A DNA stretch of 64,000 nt from Undaria pinnatifida. Lineage: Eukaryota > Sar > Phaeophyceae > Laminariales > Alariaceae. This document shows, piece after piece, positions 1-11,582 of the stretch. Each line of letters opens with the position of its first letter. The first letter of the stretch is position 1. The notes under the pieces are model-generated. The model was given only the letters and a program-made list of their open reading frames with translations. It was not told the DNA's origin and did not search any database. The stretch lies in contig JABAKD010000010.1 of NCBI GenBank assembly GCA_012845835.1, positions 12,862,473 to 12,926,472 of the forward strand, read 5' to 3'. A program made the position numbers and the translations under genes.

Positions 1-425
1 CTTTAGTAAACGTTTTACGAAAGGACAAAAACATTATTCAGCAACGATGAAAGAGTGTTGTGGAGTTGTCCTCGCTCTACAGCATTGGCGCCCGTACCTT
101 TGGGGCAAACACTGTAAATGCGTCACCGACCACGCTGCTCTCACACATCTATATTATATGCAAGACACATCCAACATGTTAACACGTTGGGCCATTGCCT
201 TGCAAAGTTTCGATTTTACAGTCGAGCATAAGCCGGGAAAATTACACGTAGTACCGGACACATTATCCCGATTGTTTGGCGACATACCAGAGGACACAAC
301 CCAAGGAAAGACGAGTATTTCTGATGTGTTGCCGCCGAAACCCAGGTTAGCCTCTATCTGTCGCAATGTACCACAAGATGGGCTACCCTATTGCCCACCA
401 ACTCCACGTGCGTATGAAGTACATT

Positions 426-462
<37 letters not shown>

Positions 463-909
463 AAACGAACACTGCTTAGTTAGTCGAGAGTGATCGTGAA
501 TTGTTTGCGAGTATTGTATCAGTTTTTCCTACATTAGACCCGGAGAAGTTAATAGAAGGGCAGAAATTAGAATTTGGGGCATACTTCAAGTTTTTAGATG
601 ATACTTACCATTATCCCCTTCCGCGACGAGAAACACTTCAATCCGCGAGTAATTTATTCATAGTTGTCGTAGATCTTGATTTCAATCTTTTCGGGAACTA
701 AATTACCAATACCAAATTTAGATGAAGAAACATCCCCGTTTAATGTTCAGTTCCGAGTCCGTTTTCGTGGGGAAGGTCCAAATAGCGATGGCTGGTATCA
801 CCGTCGCCAAATTCCCCACTGCAGTGAATTTATTCGCTCATATTTTGCGAGCATCCAGGACGTCCCTCCTGATCCGCAAACACCAACAACTCCCGCGTCT
901 CCAGTCTAG
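1..909 (+). pseudogene. Ty3/gypsy retrotransposon pol remnant (RNase H domain, degraded 3' part)
   Basis: The frame is open from base 2 to 493 and reads as the RNase H domain of a Ty3/gypsy pol. The family pattern HYSATMKECCGVV (catalytic Glu), then TDHAALTHL (catalytic Asp), LTRWAIALQSFDF, KPGKLHVVPDTLSR (final catalytic Asp) is all present. A run of 33 A at 427-459 follows and shifts the frame. Residual coding-like sequence continues in another frame at 501-701 (no motif recognised), and 676-909 has a weakly chromodomain-like stretch (VRFRGEGPNSDGWYHR then IPHCSEFIRSY), as often ends such polyproteins. The HHCC and DDE integrase core expected between them is absent. RNase H identity is confident; the chromodomain reading is inference. 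The element is broken and the 5' part lies outside the window. Confidence 0.85.
427..459 (+). repeat. A(33) homopolymer inside the pol remnant
   Basis: Uninterrupted run of 33 A directly after the RNase H coding region. It could be the tail of an inserted retroposon whose body is not recognised, or slippage expansion. It marks the end of the intact pol frame. Confidence 0.95.
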
Positions 910-2165
910 CAAACTGTCGAGGCAGAGCCAACGGTACCATCACGTTTGTGCCGCGGTATGAGTTGGATACCAAAGTCGATAATGGGCAGGGTAGGTCGTC
1001 AACCACCTCTCCATTATCTTATTTTCCTTTTGTGAGGAAATACTTGACATCATCGATGTTCGACGATCGTCGTTGTCAAGCAGCAGATTTTTGCATATAC
1101 AGACTGATCCCCTGTATACAGTCTGCAAGTCCGTTGATGGTAATCGTTTTGAGTTAGACATGTTGTGTTCCTGTAAATTGTGGTCAGTGGGAGGAAGATC
1201 ACATTTAGAGCGAATGGGGACGCCCACGAGCTCCGAATGTAATATCAACTCGCCAAGTTGCTGATGTACAAGATACAGAGATGTCTAATTCCCATCTGGT
1301 CGTTGTCATACACCAGATTGTATCATGGTTGTTGCATAGCAGGTTCTGCCCTTGGTACAGGTTGAACGTGCGGGTGTGGAGATACTAAGTTGTATCTCAG
1401 TGCAATAAATAAACGAGGTACGTTAAATATTGTAGAGTTAAAGCTCTGCATATCTAAAAGGTGCATGTCTGTTTACAGGCATAATACCCTCAACTCGAAC
1501 GAGGCTTCTTCGAAGAGTTACCAATTGTTTATCGTTTAGATTGTCATATCTCGACGATAGCACTGAGAGATGTACTATCTTGAGACAAGCTAAGTTTCGA
1601 TAGTAGTCTGTAACACCATGATATATACCATGGCAATCCCACCATGCTACGTAGCAAGATGGAGGAGCCGGACCTTGTTTATCAGTATGTCAAAATCTTC
1701 ATGAAGTACCAAGTGTTAGCAGTCTGAGCACACTTGAAGAAGGTCCTAGGTTGTCAATCGTACTACAGGTCACAACTGCACCCAGCAAAGTCGCGCAAGC
1801 TGAGGCTTAGCAGTAAACCTGTTCTCTGAAAGTTTCGTAGCTAGTTCGTGCTAGCTCTAAACTGTCATTGTCGTTCCCGTAGGAACATGTCCAAGGATTG
1901 TCTCGCGATTCGAAACGTTTCGAAGCAGCGATAACATTGTACAGCATGGAAGTCCGTTAATACTTGAGAAGAGTCATAATCATATTTACGTGTTTTATCG
2001 ACACGAATATGAAGTCATATTGACAATTGTTTTACCCGAGTTTCGGACTCTGCTGCAATAATAGTGATTATCGGCGTATTCCAGGGAATTCCTAAGATCC
2101 TGTTATCCCAAGTCGACACCTCTTATAAGACGCGCACGTTTGCACGTCTGAAAAAAGGGGGGGGT
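910..2165. other. Unassigned sequence, probably rest of the Ty3/gypsy element
   Basis: No frame with recognisable protein features. A canonical AATAAA lies near 1404. A purine run (six A, then eight G) at about 2151-2164 is followed by TGATGTGG, which has the look of a polypurine tract next to the TG start of an LTR. No second LTR copy was found to confirm it. Confidence 0.3.
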
Positions 2166-2369
2166 GATGTGGATACCAGTCCCTATTCCCTGGATTGTAC
2201 CGCCTCCTTATCACTATAATACTTCAAGATCATCCTGGCTCCTCGAGGCAGACTCTGAGGTGTTTCCTCATCGTTGACCCTCGAGCGTGCGGTTGCGCAC
2301 ATAACCCACCTCGGTGTGTCTCCACACCTCCATCTGAGAAAGAAAACCTGCGAAGGGACTACCGTCCCA

Positions 2370-2370
<1 letters not shown>

Positions 2371-2439
<69 letters not shown>

Positions 2440-2478
2440 TTATCATCTTTATTATTGTAATTATTGTTATTATTATTG
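2371..2478 (+). repeat. (ATT)n microsatellite
   Basis: About 23 perfect ATT units followed by a degenerate stretch. It produces spurious poly-Leu, poly-Ile and poly-Tyr frames in all reading directions. Confidence 0.97.
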
Positions 2479-2590
2479 ACAGCTTTTTGTAGAATGATAT
2501 TTTGTTGTGGATGCTCACCCTGACAACATCCATAGGAGTCGTATGTATTCAAAGGATAATACATCTATCTGCAAACACGAGCGGCCAGGG

Positions 2591-2664
2591 TATTGCAAAG
2601 ATGAGTATCGACCCTGAATTCGTCGAACTCACAGCCGACGTGTTTAGAATCATCTCATAAAATA
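2591..2664 (+). mobile_element. Mini-element copy 1 (subfamily II)
   Basis: Short dispersed element with core GCAAAGATGAGTATCGACCC, reading MSIDPEFVELTADVF in its own frame and ending in an AT-rich tail. It lacks the CAGCTT that precedes the core in most copies. The whole family is described in the findings. Confidence 0.7.
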
Positions 2665-3289
2665 TGAAGAGCATACATATCAGTCTCACCCCTTAATCAC
2701 GGTGAGGAACGCGAGACCTTTGGCGCGGCCCAGAAGCTCCTGCGGAATAGATGCGTCCTGAATCATCCCCCTGAAGAAAAAAAAAAAAACAGGAGGCGCC
2801 GATGGGGGAAAAAAAAACGGTTATCGGAAAAGGTGGGAATGTTGATATCGATGCAAGGAAGCCTGTGAGTTCGGGGGTGACACGATATGTAGGGGATACG
2901 GGTGATTGGATACGGGACGAAGGTGGCTGGAGGGGAACACAAGTGACTGCTGTGATACACCTATTATTAAGAGTATATGCCACATTCTATGCTGTGTGAT
3001 ATGCTATACAAGGCTCCCTTGTGGAGGGGGTTGACTGGATATCCCGGGGGCGTCGCAAGTCGAAAACGGGGAACACAGGCGTTCCAATGATAATACACGC
3101 ATGAGCTGCTGCTTTTCAGGAATGCTTTAAGCTATGCCATGCTTGCTTGCTTACCCCCAAAGAATAGCCACTGCGTAACTGCTCCTCGCTTTGACGGCGG
3201 TTTTGGGATATGGGTGTAGCTTTTGGTTTTGGGTTAGGTTTTCGCTTAGGCATCACATTTGTGCTTTGGCTTTCTCAATGTAGCTTTTG

Positions 3290-4710
3290 AGTTCGCTCTC
3301 TCGCCTTCTCTCTCTCTTGCGTTTTCGTTTCGCGTGCTCATTCTCATTCTCATTCTCATCTCACTTTCATTCTCATTCTCATCGTCGTTCTCATTATCAT
3401 CATCAATATCATTCCCATTTTCCTTGTCGTTCTCAATATTATTCCCATCCTACACCCCCCTCTCTCTCCCGTTCGCATTCAGCAACGCTCCCGCACGCCC
3501 CCTCCTTCCATCCGCTCCCTTCCCGCTTCCTTCCATCCGCTTCGAACTCCTTGTTCTCATTCTCTCGTCTATTGATTATTGTTCATCCTTCTTCCCATTA
3601 TCGTTCGCATTATCGTCTTCATTCTCACTGCCGTCGTGTCGTTCTTAGATCGTTGTCATTAGCACGCTGATTCTCATTCTCAATCGCGTTCTCTCTCTTT
3701 CGCGCTTCACACCGCTCCCGCACACCCACCGCTTCCGTACGCCCCTCCGCCTACCCCGCCGCTCGTCCAACTTTCCTTCCCGGCGCTGCCTCACTCACTC
3801 CTCATTCCCATTATATCCATCAAGTTTGTCCTCCTTGTCATTCTCGCCATCGTCCACATTTCATTTCGGTTATCATTCCCCTACTACGTCCATCACCGCG
3901 CCCGCCCATCTTGCCTCCAGACTTGCCCCATTCACTCCTCGCGAGCGTCTTCATGCTGAAAAATTCGATATCGTCTTTATTCTCAGCATCAAATTTTACA
4001 TACCAGGTATGATATAATTCTCACTAACTTTCTCTATCTTATGCTCATTATCGGTATCCTTATCATGCTCATTCCCTAGGTTCATCCTTCCCTCCCGGCC
4101 CTGCCTCGGCCACTCGTTGTTGACATTCTCACTCTGAATATCAATATCATTACCATTATCATTCTAAATACACATAAAATGTCGTTCTTATTCTATAATT
4201 CAATACCATTCTCCTCATAAACATCAGTCTAGTTATAGTTCTCACTTTCACTCTCACGATCGTTCTTATTCTATCAATCAATATCATTTCCATTATCATT
4301 AGAAACGTTAGGCTAATTACAATCTTCATCTTCACTATCACCATCGTTCGTATTCTAAATATCCATATCATTCTCATTCTCATAATAACCATCACTAAAA
4401 ATAAATATCATTTTCAATATCACTATCGTTCTTATGCTAACTATCAACATCATTATAAATATAAACATCAAATTCGAATTACTATTGTCACTCTCACTAT
4501 CGTTCTTATTCTAATTATCATTATCATTATCATTATCATTATCATTATAAATATCAGTCAAGTTATAATTCTCATTTCCACTATCACTATCGTTCTTATG
4601 CTAACTATCAGTTTCATTCTCATTATCATCATACATATCAGTCTTATCATAATTATCATTATCACTACTTGTATCAGTCTCAGCCTCACTACCATTCTCA
4701 TGCTCCAGGT
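3290..4710 (+). repeat. Degenerate TCATTCTCATTATCA-type low-complexity tract
   Basis: About 1.4 kb of pyrimidine-rich sequence built from CATTCTCATT and ATTATC hexamer-like units, most regular at 3300-3450 and 4140-4680. The open frames inside are Ser/Phe/His-rich products of the repeat, not genes. Confidence 0.8.
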
Positions 4711-4980
4711 TTACTCACTCCTTCGTGAAGTTGTGTATGGTGTAGGCGGCCTTCCGCACCTCCGCCCCCAGCGTGAACACAATGGGTCGATTGAGGTAGG
4801 ACGCCATGCCCCCCTGCTCCACTCCGTTGTCCTTCACCGCATTGCTCACGCTCTCTGCGAATAAATACATGGCGTTTCCGTTTGTGTTACTTGTACAGAT
4901 ATCGTCATCGTTAGCGTAAGCGTTAGTGATAGCGTCATTGTCAGCGTTGGCGTCAGGGAGCGTTGGCGCTACCGTGTGAT

Positions 4981-5164
4981 ACAGTGGGTACCCCGATTTA
5001 AGAGCGCCCAGGACAAGAGCATTCAGGACTTGAGAACGGTCAAATCGCCATGTGCCGCCTGTACTAAGAGCTATATATTTCCCATTGTAAGTACCAGCAA
5101 TGCGTAGTTAAGAGCGCTTGTTTCGGCTTGTCACAGGGCGCTCTTAAATCGGAATACCCACTGT
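4981..5164. mobile_element. MITE with 29-bp terminal inverted repeats (mariner-like)
   Basis: Positions 4981-5009 and 5136-5164 are inverted copies matching at 27 of 29 positions, enclosing a 126-bp non-coding interior. The outer end reads CAGTGGGTA and the base pair next to it on the left is TA, as in Tc1/mariner elements. On the right the flank is TG, so a TA duplication would need one mutation. No transposase is present; it is non-autonomous. The superfamily assignment is inference. Confidence 0.75.
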
Positions 5165-5310
5165 GGTGGCGTCGTTGCTGTTACCGTTGGCGCTAGTGAT
5201 AGCGTCAATATTAGTGTTAACATGGTAGCGTTAGTGTTAGCGCTGGTGTTAGCGCTAGTGTTAGCGCTAGTGTTAGCGCTAGTGTTAGCGCTAGTGTTAG
5301 GTGTCATCCC

Positions 5311-5410
5311 GCGGCAGGGGGTATGACTTTTTGGGCCAAATGCCTCTGACCGGTAGAGCTCCTCGCGTGTGGACCTATCGGTTAGTATGACAACAATACG
5401 ACCATGTTCG
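5311..5410 (+). repeat. Dispersed repeat family I, copy 1
   Basis: A segment of about 100 bp shared with 8048-8150 in the same orientation. Shared landmarks are TGGGCCAAA, TCTGACC, GAGCTCCTC and CTATCGGTTAG. Non-coding; nature unknown. Confidence 0.65.
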
Positions 5411-5829
5411 TTTCAGGACTATTAACAGCGCACAGAAAAACGTTGGACCGGGTTGCCCGGGCGAATGTCTTCGGAATGATGTTTCGGGTGAGGTATTGAG
5501 CTGGCTCTTCACTGTTGGGAGCTCAGAAAATTCTTAGAATCTGATGCATCCCTGGCGTGGGATGCCTCTGAAGTGTTAGCGCTGGTGAGAGTGATGGCGT
5601 TATTGTCAGCGTCGGTGATGGCGTTAGCGGTGATGAGTGTGTCAAGGTTAGGACGCCATGCCCTCGCTGCTCCACGCCGTCGTCCTTCACCGCGTTGACC
5701 ACGGTCTCCGAGGATTAGTACATATTGTTACCGGCCGTGATATATATGTCGTTAAGGTTGGAATTAGTGCTAGCGTTATTGCTAGTGTTAGTGCAAGCAT
5801 TAACATTTAGCGTCGGCACTAGCGTTACT

Positions 5830-6020
5830 GATGTTCTTTTTAATCCTCCGGCGGATGGGGAAAAACAAAGCTTAAGCTAACCACACTTCCACGTACTTTC
5901 ATACATGTCGTGATAATTCACCTCAAATGAAATCGCAATCCAGCGTTAGCTGGCGTGTCCTTCAGTTCCCGTGACAGCGATAGCGCGAGCTGTCCCTACC
6001 GGCAGTTCCTGTTACTACTC
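5830..6020 (+). repeat. Dispersed repeat family N, copy 1
   Basis: Begins near ATCCTCCGGCGGATGGGG and carries AGCTNACCACACTTCC and CGCTAGCTGGCG-like landmarks. The same order occurs at 17393-17545, at 58965-59125 (inverted), and as a shorter part at 19775-19900 and 22045-22165. No coding capacity. Confidence 0.65.
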
Positions 6021-6389
6021 TGCTACTGGTGGCGTCCGTGCCTTACCTAAGTTTAATGTGCGTTAGGAACAACCTAAAAAAACTTACCCGGGTATAGATA
6101 TACCTTACCTGACATACCCTAGAAGTAATCCTGTTAGCGTTGGCGTTGGTTTTACCGTTAACGTTGGCGCTAGTGCTAGCTCTAGTGCTGCGATAGCGTT
6201 AGTGTTGGCGATAGTGTTGGGGCTAGCGATGGCGTTTGTGTTGGCGTTGACGGTAGCAGCGCTATTGTTATTATTGTTGTTAGCTTTATTGTTAGCCTTA
6301 GCGTTGGCGCAAGCGCTGGCGCTAGTGCTAAACCATTTTTGTTACCGCGGGATAGATCACCACCGTCATTATCATCACACTTTTTACAG

Positions 6390-7580
6390 AGCCCCGTCGT
6401 CGCCCACGTTCACGAAAGTCGGGGCAATCCCCTTGCATTGCACAAATCCGTGTTGTTCTACACTTTGCGAAAGGTCATGACCCCCCCCCCCGAAGGTCAT
6501 GACTCCTCCCCCCCAATCCTTTGGGGGGCCCGATCCTCCTGAGAGATCCGGGCAAAAAAAGAATAAAACCTCCATACACTTTCGTTTAGTGCACTACTTT
6601 TGATCCATCTGCAAAACACAGACTTGATCTCATCTCACTCCTCCAGTGATGTCGTATCTTGGACTTGCCTGCCTTCTTTGGCCGAACTCCACAAGCTTTG
6701 GTCAAGAGCTTGAGATCGTCACCCAGGAGTCGACAGCTCAGTTTGATTTCCCCCCCCCCCTTCTTTTTTGGTCATCCGTTCTATTATCTTCCCACTTTTC
6801 CTTTCTCCTTCTCCCCCCCTAAACGTAACTCAGATCCAGGGTCACGGAGCAGGCTTTTCTCCCCCCTCCCCAAATAAAGTACGTGCCTTCACTTTTATCG
6901 CGGCAAGATTCCAGTTGTTTCTTCCCTGGTCAACTCGCATCGAAATGCGCCTCTCTCTTTGACGTTTCTTCATGTTGCACAAAGGCCATGCTGTCGTCCA
7001 CGTTGCGAATCGTCATACCAACCCCTTGCATCCCCCAAAGCCGCGCCGCCGCCCATTTTCTTCGAAATATCAGGCCACCCCCCTCGCATTCTATGACGCC
7101 ACGTTCCCGTCCCGCCCACATCTTGCGAGAGGTCAAATCGCTCCTCTCGTATTCCACAAAGCTAAAATGTCGTCATGTCCACCTTTGGAATCATCCTACG
7201 GCGGAGGTGCACTCGCTTTTTCTTTTTTTCCTTCTGAGGGTGGCGGCTTGAGGAGCTATTTTCCTTCTGAAGCAAAAACCTAATTTTGAGAGAATACTGA
7301 AATTCCAACCCGATGAAGAAAAAAATCGTGCCCCAGGTAGGTGACCCTTCCACGCATTTTCTGGGTTAAGGAGTCTCGTTTCTTTCGGAAAACATTTGTG
7401 GCCAAAAAGTTGCGACCTCTATATCGTTACACACACGTCTGCGAATGGTCACGTGCTACTTCCCCCAGCACTGCGCAGAGCCACGTTGTCCTCCACGTGT
7501 ACACAAACAAAAGCCAGATCGCACCCCCTTTGCATTCCACAAAGTCACGCCATCGTCTACCTTGCCAAATATCAGGTCAC
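6390..7580 (+). repeat. Degenerate tandem repeat, unit about 60 bp
   Basis: Units resembling TTGCATTCCACAAAGCCACG followed by CGTCGTCCACCTTGCGAAA recur at about 6395-6480, 6970-7170 and 7440-7580. They are separated by a family-G repeat and unique sequence. The longest frame over this area (7341-8045, 234 codons) is judged incidental. Confidence 0.55.
6770..6965 (+). repeat. Family G repeat (SINE-core relative), copy 1
   Basis: Shares with 22562-22750, 36011-36230 and 61925-62105 the order TTTCTTTCTCCTTCTC, CTCAGATCCAGGGTCAC, GAGCAGGCT, TCTCCCCCCTCCCC, GTGCCTTCANTTTTATCGCG and TCGACTCGC. The CCTTCATTTTTATCGCG segment is also the core of the tRNA-headed SINEs, so family G may be a headless relative. 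Confidence 0.65.
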
Positions 7581-8590
7581 CATCACCACCGTCTCACGGG
7601 TGGACGGGAGTCGGATAGCTTCTCCACTGCATCGGCGTGGGGAAAGGAAGAAGGGTCCCGGCGGAGGAATCTTTCCTGGAAAACAAGGAAACCCGCTGTC
7701 GGTTTCCTCCCGGAAACTAAAGAAACATGCTTGAGGTTTTTTTGGGCTCTTACCCTGCAGATACTGCAACCTGAGCAAAGCAAAGATCAAAGCGATAAAA
7801 CACCACCTGCCAGTTTCGTCGACATAGTAGAAGGTGGGCAAAGGGGCCAACCTTCTGAGCGCCTTTTGGAACGTAAAAACACACAAAAACGTGCGCATTT
7901 GGCCATGTCCTGTGATCTTGGGGTGAATTTCGGCGTTCGAATTGGATACTTCAAAAACTGTCCTATATGGATTTCACCGACGTTCCGTGGACTTTGCGTC
8001 GTTGCTGACTTCCCAAAAAGGTGCCCCAGAAGGTATGATATTTGAGCCATCTCACGGTAGGGTTTGCACTTTCTGGGCCAAACGTTTCTGACCAGTTGAG
8101 CTCCTCAACAGTGGAACTATCGGTTAGCATGATAATTTGACGAGTGCAATGGTTCGGAGGGGGGGGGGTCCACCAGTGCTTTACCAGCACCACCAGCCGT
8201 GCTATAGACGTAGGCATTAACCTTAACCCCGTGGGCACGAGGTAGAGTCGTTCCACGGTAGCCCTGCCAACTTTTCTTCAACCAAATCGACGGGGTTATT
8301 GAACCAGCTCCCGGCAGTATCTCCCCTTGCCACCCCGACGTCATCGTTCGGTACGAGTCCTTTGCAAACAAGAAAATACATGGAGATATTCTTTTGATAG
8401 CATCCTTTCTCGTGTCGAGGAGCCATGAAACGCTCGTGAAAGAAAATAGTTCTTTGGGGGTGGGTGGGGGTATCGCAGAATCAGTCACTATAGCCAAGAT
8501 ATACCCGTATCACCAGAATTGAAGCTTAGAGCTAGGGGGCAACTCAGTCATTGGTTAATTAGAATGGGAAAAGTGACCAAAGCCAAAACG
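7581..8590. other. Unique non-coding stretch
   Basis: Apart from the family-I repeat at 8048-8150, nothing recognisable was seen. The open frames on both strands overlap each other and show no domain or codon signal. Confidence 0.4.
8048..8150 (+). repeat. Dispersed repeat family I, copy 2
   Basis: Second copy of the repeat at 5311-5410, same orientation, ending just after CTATCGGTTAGCATGATAA. Confidence 0.65.
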
Positions 8591-8594
8591 ACGT

Positions 8595-8765
8595 TTACAG
8601 CGTCCGCCACTCGAAGCAGCGCGGGCTGCTTGCATATTCGTGATACATTTACAGCATCAACCATTCGAAGCAGTACCGCGGGCTGCTTGGGTATTTGTGA
8701 TACATAACAGCATCGACCATTCGAAGCAACGCGGGCTGCTTGGATCTTCGTCATACATTTCGGTC
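8595..8765 (+). repeat. Tandem repeat with hairpin, three units of about 57 bp
   Basis: Three units with the pattern CATTCGAAGCAGCGCGGGCTGCTTG followed by an ATTCGTGATACATTTACAGC-type spacer. Each contains the palindromic stem AGCAGC/GCTGCT, so every unit could fold into a hairpin. Function unknown. Confidence 0.75.
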
Positions 8766-8920
8766 CGAAATGCGATAAATACAGCAACAAGATGCGAGAC
8801 ATTATTCCATCCGTACTGCTGCGCACTGACGGAGACGGCGGACAACATCCGAACATGTCATAACCTTGGTCGCTATACCCGGGCTCCAAAAGAGCTAATC
8901 AATTAATTTGTTCGGGGGGG

Positions 8921-9102
8921 TGCACTCATTCATGCATGGCCGTAGTCTTGAGACCATTGACCCCCGCGCGCCTACAATGCCGGGACGGAGCACGTCGGGC
9001 TTTCACCAATTAGGTAGACATCACATGCACCAAACGCGAAGCGCCGAGAGGTGTTCGGCAAGTCGCATGACGAGTGAGCTGCCTACCAAGAATCACTCGT
9101 GA
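8921..9102 (-). mobile_element. Repeat family B (probable LINE 3' end), copy 1
   Basis: About 180 bp shared with 11583-11765 and 14638-14810. Read on the minus strand it ends in GGCCATGCATGAATGAGTGC followed by a C run. Three copies in 6 kb with the same terminus and different flanks indicate a 5'-truncated retroposon end. Confidence 0.6.
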
Positions 9103-9544
9103 GGCGGACTTTGGCACCTTGTGCGTACTTTCTTGCATATGGATGACTGGTTCGAATTTTGTTCGACCGGGGGAGGGGGGGGGGGCTACTGGGGATAAGG
9201 GAATTGGATAATAACTAAACTTGTTGTGGCTCTAGCTATTGTAGGAACTCCGCGTGGGTGGACATATACAACAGTCGTGAGCTAAGTGCATGCGTCGGTG
9301 GAAAGTAGAAAACTCGACTGAAAACTTTCATTTACAGTTCTCAATAAATTTTGGGAGATCTCCGGTGGGTGGGCGGGATACGGCGATTCGGGCATATGCA
9401 AGTGTGCAAAGTGCTCGTTGCGCCTCGCTAGCTTGACGGTTACGTGCCGGTTCGGGATATTGGCATACTGTGTAATTATGTGGATGTTGGCATCGGAGAA
9501 TGTATGGGATGACGTACGATGTCACCCTTCTGCTGTCCCTACCA

Positions 9545-9640
9545 CTGCTGGAGGCTAATAACAAACAACCTGAATAATCAATCGCCGACTCTGTCCGAGT
9601 GTCTTGACAATTTTGATTGGGGCTGACGAACACACTCTAG
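9545..9640 (+). repeat. Dispersed repeat family H, copy 1
   Basis: About 95 bp, also at 10562-10660 in the same orientation. Landmarks are CACCGACTCTGTCCG-like sequence, GTGTCTTGACAA and GGGGCTGACGAACACA. The downstream sequences diverge. Confidence 0.65.
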
Positions 9641-10160
9641 AGTATTGGTACCAACGCAGTCTAATCGTGGACGTTGTACTTGATCTCAAGGCCGTAGTAT
9701 CGGAGCAGGGCCTTGCTCTCCAAGGTTTACAACAGGCAGCCGCAGACGCGGAGGAGCGTCAAAACTCGCCTCATGCTGAACTGCTTTGAGATGATGGCTA
9801 CGCTGTTGACAAACAACCAACCGAAAAGGCGGGGCGCAGCAAAAGTCCGGCGGGGGGCAAAGGCTACCTGCCGCAGATACAGCAGAGGGAGGGATGCTGG
9901 GTCGTCATTGTTGGATCACTCCGACGATGGCACCGGGAGCAAGGAGGAGGAGCGTGGTGATGCTGCGGAAGCTGACCCCACTGGAGGTCAGCTTGGCGGT
10001 AGAGGGCGAGATTGGGGCGATGGTCCCTCAGGTGAGCTCTCAATCACTAATGGCCATCTTCGGTTGCCCCGAAAATATGGCCGACTACAACCCCCATGTG
10101 CCTTTCCACCTTTCCTTCCGTAACCACTCCCTGCTTTTCCGGCGAAGCTCACCCCTGTGA
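9604..10160 (+). other. Coding-like stretch, unidentified
   Basis: Three overlapping plus-strand frames (9604-9789, 9713-10123, 9894-10160) suggest a frameshifted coding remnant. The first has an amphipathic, Gln/Ala-rich coiled-coil-like segment (LALQGLQQAAADAEERQ), the second a charged Arg/Asp/Gly-rich low-complexity part. I recognise no family; a gag-like or host exon origin is possible but unsupported. Confidence 0.2.
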
Positions 10161-10198
10161 GCAAAACCCCTCACTTATTCCCGCATACAAGTACCAAC

Positions 10199-10281
10199 TA
10201 CGCAGCTTGCAAAGATGAGTATTGACCCGAAATTCGTCGAACTCACGGCTGACGTCCCTGAAATATTTTTATAAAATAAAT
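10199..10281 (+). mobile_element. Mini-element copy 2 (subfamily II)
   Basis: Core CGCAGCTTGCAAAGATGAGT, reading MSIDPKFVELTADVP, then ATTTTTATAAAATAAA. CTACGC occurs at both borders and might be a short target duplication. Confidence 0.75.
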
Positions 10282-10561
10282 ATTCTACGCGGGAGTCAAT
10301 GAGATGTTCTTGCTCACAGGGATGGATTTTGTGAACAAAGGAGGGAGAGGTTACGGAAGGAAAGATGGAACGGTACATGGGGGGCAAACGACTAATATTT
10401 CGGGTAATGTAAGCGCCAAATAAACCCAACGACTTAGCCATGCTCAGGAGGATGTAAGCTATCTACCCTGTTCTCCAGGACGTTATCGTATGCTAGTCCG
10501 CTCCATCAGGCCTTTTCTGGTCCTGTCTACACCAGAAAAAAAAAATCTACGACGCATTCCC

Positions 10562-10660
10562 AACAGCTGGGAGATAATAATAAACGACCTAAATCACCGA
10601 ACCACCGAATCACCGACTCTGTCCGGTGTCTTGACAACTTTACTTGGGGCTGACGAACAC
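10562..10660 (+). repeat. Dispersed repeat family H, copy 2
   Basis: Matches 9545-9640 through GGGGCTGACGAACACA, then diverges. Confidence 0.65.
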
Positions 10661-10970
10661 AAAGGAGACCCTATATTTTTTTTGCGCCGTTGTGGATCAG
10701 TAACTAACTTCGCTCGAAGTTACTTCGGGATTCGGGGAGACGATGTAGTACAAGCTACAGTCGCCATCCCTGCTCCACAGGGTACAAGACGGGAGAAACA
10801 AAACCGTATCTACAGTACATCTTACTGCAATGGATAATAACTTTCATGTCACCTAACACGTTTATGCCATCACCATCATGGCTCATTACAGGCTTAATTA
10901 ATGGCCATTATAACTGTTGATCAGGGTTTGAAATTATGACAACTTACTAAAAACGGGCGACCGATGTATC

Positions 10971-11050
10971 ACGCAGCTTGCAAAGATGACTATCGACCCT
11001 AATTTTCTCGAACTTACAGCTGACGTTGTTAGAATACTTTTATAAAATTA
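10971..11050 (+). mobile_element. Mini-element copy 3 (subfamily II)
   Basis: ACGCAGCTTGCAAAGATGAC core with a mutated second codon pair (MTIDPNFLELTADVV), ending TTTTATAAAATTA. ATGTAT lies just outside both ends, compatible with a short target duplication. Confidence 0.75.
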
Positions 11051-11089
11051 CGAAATGTATGGAAAAAAAAACATAATGAGCGCCAAGAG

Positions 11090-11196
11090 GTTGGAAGCGC
11101 CTTCCATCAGCAGTAGCAACGGTGTCCCGTCCCGACAGGGCTGCGTCGTCAATGGTCAAATGACAAAGGCAAGCGACAGAAGAGTACCCCCCCCCT
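11090..11196 (+). mobile_element. LINE 3' tail fragment (type 1)
   Basis: The plus frame reads SNGVPSRQGCVVNGQMTKAS, nearly the same as the C-terminal residues of the LINE fragment at 51578-52124 on the opposite strand (NGAPSRKGCVVNGRMTKAS). It ends in AGAGTAC followed by a C run, the terminus shared by five LINE-like tails in the window. It is a severely 5'-truncated copy. Confidence 0.7.
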
Positions 11197-11582
11197 TACA
11201 TACATATAATAGCTGGCCTCGGTTGGCACCGACGCTGTAAAAAATTATATGAATATTGGGATTGGATTTGGTTGGCAACGACGCTGTAAAACATGCAAAT
11301 TACTGCGTGAGCTAGACAACCAGGGTGCCGTTTTTTTTCTTCTTTTTTTTGGCGGTCACCAGGATGGTTATCGAGTAGATCATATTTTGCCGGGTGGAGA
11401 ACACTAACTCCGCATAAGGGGAATGATCGCATCACAGTGTGAAAATGGTAAGGCATCCACGAGACAGTTACATAGTAATACCCATTGCTGTCTCTGGAGT
11501 GGTCACACCAGAAAACAAAGCAGCTCATTGGCGCTGTCATCCATAACCAAGAAAGTAGGCACAAGGTGCCGAAGTCCGTCTT

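Larger units (their letters stand above)
4880..6340 (+). repeat. GTTAGCGTTAGTG-type minisatellite region
   Basis: Dispersed and tandem variants of a GTTAGCGNTAGTG motif. The best array is at about 5228-5300, with six near-perfect copies of the 12-bp unit GTTAGCGCTAGT. The region is interrupted by a MITE, a duplicated 100-bp repeat and a family-N element. Confidence 0.75.

Noticed and set aside
7341-8045. 234-codon plus-strand frame
   Set aside because: Overlaps tandem repeat units, shows no domain, and is matched by several equally plausible frames on the other strand.
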